Virus record (IMG/VR): IMGVR_UViG_3300046007_007262
Location: 1-37,016 of that record
Source: a virus
Direction: 5' to 3' (one strand)
Length of the DNA stretch: 37,016 bases
Shown here: positions 26,515 through 35,300 of the stretch, in pieces
How positions within the stretch are numbered: the stretch's first letter is position 1
How the letters are laid out: every line of letters begins with the position of its first letter
Made by a program: the position numbers and the translations under genes
The notes under the pieces: model-generated
Databases searched by the model: none
Told to the model about the DNA's origin: nothing
What the model saw: the letters and a program-made list of their open reading frames with translations, nothing else

Positions 26515-28406
26515 CCTATAGACCTCACTCTTCCTAAAATATCATTATCTGGATATTTTAATTCAAAAATAGAAGGATCCAGTGATGGGAATATTATTCC
26601 GTTTTTAGTCGCCATATTTAAATCATATGCATTTGGCGAATATCCTAGTGTTGTATCAAAGAAATTTTTGAATTTTACACTAACAACAGTTTGTACTCCT
26701 TCCACTTTATCTATTTCAGTATAAACATTACTGATAACAATTGGTTGATTTATTTGCCATTTTCTTATATTGAAGTAGTCTTTTAATTTTTGTATACATC
26801 TCATTACAACCATGTTGCCATTTTGATCGGGCATTGTTATTATATCGAATTCTATGCCTATGTTTATGATATACGCATCTTTTATATTGATGGCATCCGT
26901 TAGCATTCTATGGTGATTTAAATATGTTTTTAGGTTTTCTTTTGTTGCGTTGTTTATCGTAGTTAATTTACTATTCGAATCATAACCTAGAACATAAAAA
27001 TTTAATGCTAATTGATTTTGTAATCTATCCGTATTATAGATTGAGTCTTTTGTCAATTGTGTATCTTTTGTAATGTATGCTTTTGCTATTGATCCATACT
27101 TAGACGGTAAACTATATGCCCGTACAATATAATCCTCTTTTGTAACTGCTCTATTTTGCGAAGAAAAATATGCTAAAGCATTCTGTCTTATTGCATCTAT
27201 ATCTTCTCTTGTGTTTCCGCCACTTGCTGGTTCTGAATTAACTGCTGATAAACTAGCAATGCATTGGTTATACAGTACTGGATCTAGTCCCGTTTCATCT
27301 ACTAAAATATTTCTGTATAATATATTGGTTATAGTATTTGACGGCACATTATCTCGTATTCCTCCCCCTTTTGTATAATAGATAGTTATATCCGTATTGT
27401 TTGGTGCAAGCCCATATGTCTTTGTGTATAAGAAGTTTGATGGATCTATATCCGAAACAACCTCAGTTCCAACTGCAAGTAAAGCACTTCCTATTAAATC
27501 TGGATTAGGTATCAGTAGCTCATCATCCATATTAGAAACACCAGCACCAAATTGTATTTCAAATTTTCCTGGACCAATTTCTCTAGATACAAATCTTCTT
27601 GGTATTTTTCTTAATTTCAGTAAATACGGTGTCTCTGTTCTATATTGTGATAATGATACATCATTTCTGGGTATATTTGGTGTTGTTTCAAAAATAGTAT
27701 CTTGTGCAAGATATGGTGCATGATACCATTTATTTCCATCGGAATCCATTCCATATAATATTTCTATTAAATCTGGTTCATCTAATGTAATTTTTTCGTA
27801 TGGTTTTGGGTCAGTAAATGAATACGTCTGTGTTTCTATCACACCAGACACCGCATTTGTTGTTTTTTTAAGTAGCCAAAATGTTATCTCATTGGTAGAA
27901 TCATCAACTTCAAATGGGGTAACTTCTGTTGGGTCCATACTACTACTGTGTTTAAAATCTATGTAATCTATAGTTCTAAAGTTTGAATTAAAACCGATAG
28001 CGTTTGTTGAGAGTGTCATCCCAGGTTCTATTGCTATTGCGTAGTTATAATCTGGAACTATTTGACCACTCTCTGTTTTAGATGGTACTATTTGAAAAAC
28101 ATCTATTTTTACATTAGATGCTACTAAATTTTTTGGCTTATATCCTAATGACTGTGCTATATTTAAAATATTTTTTTCTTCAGCAGCCTGTAATATCATA
28201 GATTCTTGCAGTGCAACATCGGTATAATATGATAGAACATCCCCAACATATGCGGCCATTTCTAAAAAAACCATCCCAGGTGATGCTTCGTTAAAATCTC
28301 TATATGTTGATGGGAAATAATTTTTTGTAAAATCTATAAGATTCTGTTTTAATGTTGGAAAGTCTTTTCCCAAGTATCTTATATCTTTTTTTACTAAATC
28401 ACTCAT
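26511..28406 (-). CDS. Baseplate wedge protein, T4 gp6 / baseplate J family
   Basis: The protein (631 residues from my chosen start; T4 gp6 is about 660) should form the wedge ring that joins baseplate sectors. The N-terminus is typical: DIRYLGKDFPTLKQNLIDF, YFPSTYRDFNEASPGMVFLE, MAAYVGDVLSYYTDVALQES, then ILNIAQSLGYKP. The middle has the J-like core (GPGKFEIQFGAG, YYTKGGG, NTREDIDAIRQNALAYFSSQ, NRAVTKEDYIVRAYSLPSKY). I chose the ATG at 28404-28406 (MSDLVKKD) because AGAGG lies six bases upstream; it overlaps the gp25-like gene by eight bases. An in-frame ATG at 28430 would add eight residues. Confidence 0.9.
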   Translation of the reverse strand: MSDLVKKDIRYLGKDFPTLKQNLIDFTKNYFPSTYRDFNEASPGMVFLEMAAYVGDVLSYYTDVALQESMILQAAEEKNILNIAQSLGYKPKNLVASNVKIDVFQIVPSKTESGQIVPDYNYAIAIEPGMTLSTNAIGFNSNFRTIDYIDFKHSSSMDPTEVTPFEVDDSTNEITFWLLKKTTNAVSGVIETQTYSFTDPKPYEKITLDEPDLIEILYGMDSDGNKWYHAPYLAQDTIFETTPNIPRNDVSLSQYRTETPYLLKLRKIPRRFVSREIGPGKFEIQFGAGVSNMDDELLIPNPDLIGSALLAVGTEVVSDIDPSNFLYTKTYGLAPNNTDITIYYTKGGGIRDNVPSNTITNILYRNILVDETGLDPVLYNQCIASLSAVNSEPASGGNTREDIDAIRQNALAYFSSQNRAVTKEDYIVRAYSLPSKYGSIAKAYITKDTQLTKDSIYNTDRLQNQLALNFYVLGYDSNSKLTTINNATKENLKTYLNHHRMLTDAINIKDAYIINIGIEFDIITMPDQNGNMVVMRCIQKLKDYFNIRKWQINQPIVISNVYTEIDKVEGVQTVVSVKFKNFFDTTLGYSPNAYDLNMATKNGIIFPSLDPSIFELKYPDNDILGRVRSIG

Positions 28407-28893
28407 TGGTTGCCTCTGTAATGGATACATTACCTGTTTCTGATATAAATAGCTTTACTGGCAAATAAATGTTTAAATATGAGATATAAAGATTCAGATC
28501 CACAAATATAGCATGATCTGGCTCCAATACTCTACCATCGCTAGTTATATTTGTATCTACTTCTATTGATCGTATTCCAACATAGGGCATCCAATATGAT
28601 ATAGCATCAGATATTTCTGCTCTTATTCTAGTATAAATTTCTTCTTCAGATGTTATATTTTCAAATAAAATGAATTTCAATTCCGTACCAAATTCTGGTA
28701 ACATGTATCTGTCACCCTTTGTAGTAGATAATAAATTTTTTAAATTTGCAATAACTTGTTCTCTATCTACATATGTTTTTCGGAAAATACCACTTTCTTC
28801 ATTAAATGGTAAATCCACACCAATAGACTTTTGAAGTCTGGTGTCTGTTGTTTTTGGTGCAAAAAATTCTACTTTATTTCTATATTTTGCCAT
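28399..28893 (-). CDS. Baseplate wedge protein, T4 gp25 / GPW family
   Basis: This 164-residue protein has the gp25 lysozyme-like fold signature: GVDLPFNEESGIFRKTYVDR, VIANLKNLLSTTKGDRYMLP, EFGTELKFILFENIT, then EIYTRIRAEISDAISYWMPY and VGIRSIEVD. The EFG motif after the small helix is a hallmark of the family. It is a core wedge subunit contacting the sheath-tube end; despite the name no lysozyme activity is expected. Its length is slightly above the T4 protein (132), with an extra C-terminal strand pair. It directly precedes and overlaps the gp6-like gene, the order seen in many contractile tail systems. Confidence 0.92.
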   Translation of the reverse strand: MAKYRNKVEFFAPKTTDTRLQKSIGVDLPFNEESGIFRKTYVDREQVIANLKNLLSTTKGDRYMLPEFGTELKFILFENITSEEEIYTRIRAEISDAISYWMPYVGIRSIEVDTNITSDGRVLEPDHAIFVDLNLYISYLNIYLPVKLFISETGNVSITEATNE

Positions 28894-28895
28894 TG

Positions 28896-29294
28896 TTATT
28901 TACCTTTCTTTTCATCTATTTTTTGCATCAACTTAGAATAATCCCTGTTTAATGCGTTCATTATATTTGATGGTATTTCTTCCCCACTCATTCCCGATGG
29001 TACATTATTATAATGAATCGAATCCGTGTTGTATATTCCGCTTAGATTCATATTATCATATTCGGAGTCATAACTTTCTTGTAATGACCGTTTTGTTTCA
29101 TTCAGTATATCTTGAATGCTTGAAAATTCAGATATTTTTTCTTTAGGTTTTTTAAATAGCTTTGTTTCAGATACATCCTTTTTTGGTTTTATATCAAGCT
29201 CTTTTTTTGAATTTTTAATAGATGAATCTAGAGCTATTTCTATTTCTTCGCGTATTATAGATCTTATTTTTTGAAAAAATTTGTCAGAATTCAT
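28896..29294 (-). CDS. Small charged protein of unknown function (132 aa)
   Basis: No family is recognised. It starts with an amphipathic helix (KFFQKIRSIIREEIEIALDS), then a Lys/Glu-rich stretch, a low-complexity Ser/Tyr/Asn segment and a short C-terminal helix. The start at 29294 has AAGGA and AGGA motifs upstream. It lies two bases before the gp25-like gene and 60 bases after the giant protein gene, so it belongs to the baseplate block; a chaperone or small structural subunit is possible. Confidence 0.65.
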   Translation of the reverse strand: MNSDKFFQKIRSIIREEIEIALDSSIKNSKKELDIKPKKDVSETKLFKKPKEKISEFSSIQDILNETKRSLQESYDSEYDNMNLSGIYNTDSIHYNNVPSGMSGEEIPSNIMNALNRDYSKLMQKIDEKKGK

Positions 29295-29334
29295 ATATTC
29301 CTATTCCTTATATGATGTATATTATTTTAATATA

Positions 29335-29340
29335 ATTATA
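29335..29340 (-). promoter_or_regulatory. Possible -10 box before the baseplate block
   Basis: TATAAT on the minus strand lies about 41 bases before the start of the 132-residue gene, in a 60-base AT-rich gap that follows the stop of the giant gene. No -35 element is clear. If used, it would let the baseplate wedge genes be expressed separately from the giant protein. Confidence 0.3.
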
Positions 29341-29354
29341 AAATATTATTATTT

Positions 29355-32300
29355 TTAAGGTTCGGTAAATACTATACTTTGTTCATAAGGCTTTATGTAA
29401 TTTTTAGTAATAGCCTGTTTTATTGCCGAATCTGCAGTAGTTTCCCATTCTATTGACAATTGAATTACATCTGCCAATATTTCACCTAATTGTAAATTAC
29501 CATCATTTATTAAATTTCGTGTTTTTCCTGGGTATTCAGCATTATCTAATGCACCAAATTTAACTGATCCGAAAATAAAATCGTCTTTATTTATACTAGA
29601 AAATATTGTGCTATTTAAATCCCAGGGCGGTGTTTTATCTTTAGACGGTATAACAACACCTAATGCGATAGCGGTGAATACTTCAGCGAGGTTGGGATCT
29701 TCTGAAAATTGTGAAGATCTTCTTGATAGATATTTATCGATTAGTTCTAATTGATCCAGCATATTCATTTGTAGTATTTGATCTGTAGTAATTTTAAATA
29801 TTTTCAGATCACTAGAAGGATCCGTTTCTGGTTTGAACGCAATCAATCCAACTGATCCTGATTTTGGATTTTTGTATTTTAAATTAAAATCAGATAAATA
29901 ATCTATGGTTGCCATGAGATGGGACATTTTTATTGAATATTTTTTACATATATCTTGTATTTTTTGTAATACCTGTTTTAATAGGCCAAGTCCACCTGAT
30001 CTTGTGGATAATTTCTTACCCATTACTAAAAATCTTCTACTATTTATTATTCTTCGTATCTCATCATATCTTGCTGGTCTCTGTCCATCTATTACATAAT
30101 ATGATATACCATATTCTGGTAAGATATTTTCTGCATTATTCATGGTTATTTTACTATAAGTCTTAGTTTGCGCATCATATGCAGATACTCTATTATCATT
30201 TACTATATTCATCATATTCTCCCATCCAGAAAAGTATCTGATCCCGCTTTTAACTTCAGATCTCCATCTAGATGCGTGGCGTTTTGCCCACCTGTGGCTT
30301 AAACAGTTGAATGGTATAAAATCAGGTGCTATCATAGTCTGACATCCCGCAGAATTTGTAGAGTCTAGATCGCCAAAATGTATTAAATTACTACCAAAAG
30401 AACTATACCCACTATCTAATGCACCCAGAGTTGTAAATACAGTATTTGTTCCATATAATCTCACTCTGACATCATCACCAAAAGTAGACATCAATCCCGT
30501 ATCAAAATCTAGTTTGTTCTTTATTTTAAAATTATAAATATTTTTAACTGGCTGACTTTCATCTATTAAAATCACATTTCGATTTCCACTAAAATTATTA
30601 TTATTAAACCCTCCATTATGGGTATCGACTAATGACGTGAATGTTCTACTTAAATCTGAAAACGTATTTTCCTTAGTACATGGTCTGTCGCCATAATTGG
30701 GTCCACACATATCCATACGCCATTTCGGTATACTATTGAACGACTCATATCCAGAATATTGTTGTGATGATATAAACTTCAGCAATGCGTGGTTGTGTGC
30801 CCAGAATGCAATATATTTTATCTTATTAAATTTTCCATCATCCCTTAAACCTATATGCCATGCAAATCCAGCACAATTATCAACTTCTGTGGGGTCATTT
30901 GAGGTGCATTGCTTTCCATTTGCTTCCCCATATTGTATGAACCAACGTGGATGAAATGTATATGCCCCAGGGTATATGATATTGTCTGCGTTTCGACCTG
31001 TAATATAATTTTCATCCGTATTTTGACCCATACCACTTAAAGTAGGATCTAAATTATATCTCCATGAAGACATTCTCAATTTACTTTCAAATAAAAACAT
31101 AGCATCGTCATAGATTCCAATATTATTTTGCCGTTCAACACCCGAGTAATAACCACGTATTGCAACCATACATGGGAAATGTATTTTATACACTTTATCT
31201 AAATCCGAAGTAGCTTTTTTTGAATTTTCATCTTCACATTTAAATTTGAAATTTGCTACTTCTGGTGGATCTGGGTAGTTTTCGCAATTAGTATCTACCC
31301 ATGCGGGTTTTTGATCAGTTCCAGGTCCAGATGTTCCAGGTCCAGATGTTCCAGGTCCAGATGTTCCAGGTCCAGATGTTCCAGGTCCAGATGTTCCAGG
31401 TCCACCAGTTCCAGGTCCACCAGTTCCAGGTCCACCAGTTCCAGGTCCACTAGTTCCAGGTCCACTAGTTCCAGGTCCACTAGTTCCAGGTCCAGATGTT
31501 CCAGGTCCACTAGTTCCAGGTCCACCAGTTCCAGGTCCACTAGTTCCAGGTCCACTAGTTCCAGGTCCACTAGTTCCAGGTCCAGATGTTCCAGGTCCAG
31601 GTTGATCACAATCTTCTGAAAAACTAACTATAGTATCACACTCACCTTCTAATATTACCAATTCAACTCTTCTATTTTTTGGATCATTCGGTGGTATTCC
31701 TGGCAATAGACGAGTAACCCCAAATCCAACTGCTTCTAACCTAGATCCACTGATACCACATCGTATTAATGCCGCCTTTATAGCATCCGCTCTAGCTTGA
31801 CTCAAGCGTAAGTTATATTCATCATTGTCTCCTTCTTTGGATGCATGTGCTTCTATCCTTATCTTTAATGTTGGGCAGTCTTTCAACCACTTACATATTT
31901 TGTCTATTTCAGATTGAGATTGTGGTCTGAGTGTTGGGCTATCGTACTCAAATAAAAGTATCTCCACACATATTTCTTTTTTTGGTGGAGGTGGTGGAGG
32001 TGGTGGAGGGGGTGGTGTATTATTACATTTTCTATTATAAATTGCCACCAAACGATCACGCAAAATTTGCTTTTGTGTGGTTGTACAACCATTACAAAAT
32101 GATTCGTCCCGAAGTATCTGTTCTATTTGAGGGCAGGTGTATAATTCTAATTTTTCATCAGGATCGCCTGGCCAAGGGTAGAGTGATGTATCTAATGGAT
32201 CGTCCCAATTTTGTTCGCTGTCATAGTCATCACTTAAGAAAAACGATGTTCTACCATCAACACCAGTTCCTGTTCCTGTGCCAGTTCCTGTTCCTGTGCC

Positions 32301-35300
32301 AGTTCCTGTTCCTGTTCCTGTGCCAGTTCCTGTTCCAGTTCCTGTTCCAGTTCCTGTTCCAGTTCCTGTGCCAGTTCCTGTTCCTGTGCCAGTTCCTGTT
32401 CCAGTTCCTGTTCCTGTACTAGTTCCTGTACCAGTTCCTGTTCCTGTACCAGTTCCTGTACCAGTTCCTGTTCCTGTACCAGTTCCTGCTCCATCTATAT
32501 TATTATCCTTCACATAGTTGTGGCCAACATATGACCAAACTACTTTTGGTAGTGTGTCAAATTTATAGCCATCAGCTACATGTTGTGCAAAAATATAATT
32601 ATTTTGATCCCAAATTCCTCTACTAGCGTTATATCGCAATGCTCCTTCTTGATCTTTTAACGCATCCGATAAACAATTGCATGGTGTATATTCGAATTGC
32701 TCTCCAGTTAATGGGTCTGTGTATAAAACACCCGATGTATTATTGTAATTATCCTGTAACTCATTTATGGTATTGGTTTTGTTTGTTTCTATTTTTGATT
32801 TATATCTTTCATTGTGTTTATTTTCAGCCTCTAAAAGTATATTATTATATTTATGAAACAATGCTATTCTTTCAGATAATCCAGAATCCCCACCATTCAC
32901 GAATTTAGTAATTCGTGTAACACACTGATTATGTATATCATCAGTTTCTCCCTTATTACCGTAATACTTATTTATTTCCATTAATAGATCCTTACCACCA
33001 GTCTGACCTTTAGAATTTTTCTGTCCTCTAAAAAACCACCCAGCAGCATGAGCACTATAGTCGTATGCAACATAGTCTGGTTTTTCTATAACATTTTTTG
33101 CTATAGGATCATAGTTTAGCTCCTTTTTATGGACAGTCATATAATCGTGAAACCTTTCATAATTATACTTATGCGTTAAATGTATCCACCCCCTACCATG
33201 ATACTTAGATCCACCATTATATGGTTTCCCGCCATATGCCGCAGTGTCTAAGTATTCCATACTACCTACTTCAAAAAAATTAATCCACCCATTTGTTTCA
33301 TGCGCACATTGAGCTAAAAAATGAGCAAGAGTTAATCTGGTATTTATTTCAAAAAAACCTATGATGAAATTTAGCTGTTCAAAAACAGGTATTCTAAGAC
33401 CGAAATCTGGGTTTCTACTTAGTATATTACCTTTATCATCTTTTATTTGTTTGCTTATATTGATCCCATACGACCATTGATGGAGTGGTGGGTTTTTGGT
33501 ATCATCGTCTATATTATCTGTTAATGCTTTATTGTGGAATTGTGTCAATCCCCATGGTATGTATAATTTATTTCTATCAGCAGGACCTTTGTATACGTAA
33601 TCCGATTCTTTAGAAACAATACCTAATGCCTTATCAATATTGTCAATCTTTTGTGGTATTCCAGTTTTAGGATCACGTTCAGCTCGTCGATTTATCCTAG
33701 GTTCTAGTGGATATATTAATCTTTCGTATAAATCCCCTCCTATACTCCATACTGATTTTTTATATGTACTATCTTTGGTTTCACCTACCAGACTACTAAC
33801 AACTTCAAATATATTTCCATTTTGCAATGATTTATATCTACCATATTCTGGTGATCTTGTGTCGAATGGGCTTATTGCTTGTGGGTTTGTAGATGCTACT
33901 TCGTATAATAACCTATCCACATTTTTTTGAAAGTTTAATTCTGCACACAATAAATTTAATATTTGCTCATTCGTAGCTTTTGGATTTTCTCTAGGAAAAA
34001 TCTTATTAGAATCGCCATATACTTCTTGAACATTTTTATTTTGTATACCAGTTTCCCGTCGTATATCTTCCAATTGTTCTTCTGGAGTTTTTTCTGCAGA
34101 TTTTTCTTTAATTGAATTTTTTTCTTGTTTTGGTGCGCAGTTTTCATCTGGTTCATTTTTCAACTTTGCTTCCCTTTTCTTATCATCTTCTGCAGAATCT
34201 ACATTTTCCTTTTCCTTTTTATCATTATTACTCGCTATTAAAGATGATACATCCGTTAAACTCGTTTGTTCTAATTCTGTTTGTAGAGATGCAATCGAAG
34301 ATGTTCCAGATGTAGATATATCGTTTGATGTTAAATTCGAACCATCAGAAACTCCAGTCATATCCACTGCAGTTAAATCCTCATTGCTACATTTAAATCC
34401 AATTATACTACCATACCATCTCTCAGGAACTCCGCTACCGTTTTTATTTCGATCCATGGAGTAATATTTATCCACACCATTGTTTTTATAGTACATAAAT
34501 GTGGATCCCCCACCATCTAATGCCAATGCGTGTTTTATATCTGGTATTAATTTCTTTATAGTATTTGCTAACCCAACATTTAATGGTTGATTAAAAAATG
34601 TCATAAGAACAACTATTCCATTATTTTTGACCCCAAGAACCGTTCTTCTATCCAAATTACCTTCAATTGATGTACCAGTATTTTTACCGTTTATTATCAA
34701 TGCTGGTAAACCATGCATTACTCCGTTTGCATATTTAGACGAATCTGATACTATTGATGAAATGTCATCATAATCTCCATTTGTTTGATATATTCCATAT
34801 CCTTTATCTGTAGAGTCTATGGTCATAAAATCAAATTTATTTGGAATTCTTAAATCCGATATTCCTAATGTTGGATATGATCTAAATGGAGGTTCCTGTT
34901 GATCTCTAGTAGGTTCTCCTTTTGATTTTGGTTTTACGAGTGTTTTTCCCCTAAATGTATTATACGCTGGTCCATAAAATCCACCATTTATAGCACCATC
35001 CATATACCAGGAACTTCCATCTTTCAACTTCAGTCCAGGACTAGTTGTTGCCCCAGTCGTTGTATATCCAAATGCAAATCTTTGTCTATACCAACTGAAT
35101 TTTTGTCTAGCACCGTTTGGGTTATCTACTCCTAAAAATTTAACATTTTCGGGCTTACAAAATGCTAACCAATATGAACTACCATCTGTTTTAATATTTT
35201 TAGAACAACTACTCTGCTGTGGTGTTGATCCAGGCCCAGATGTTCCAGGTCCAGATGTTCCAGGTCCAGATGTTCCAGGTCCAGATGTTCCAGGTCCAGA

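Noticed and set aside
28407-28430. Longer start for the gp6-like protein at 28430
   Set aside because: It deepens the overlap with the gp25-like gene and lacks the AGAGG found six bases before the ATG at 28406.
31295-32517. Several reading frames of 60-160 codons on both strands over the linker repeats
   Set aside because: The 15-base and 6-base repeats lack stop codons in most frames. The giant minus-strand frame explains the region with real domains on both sides.
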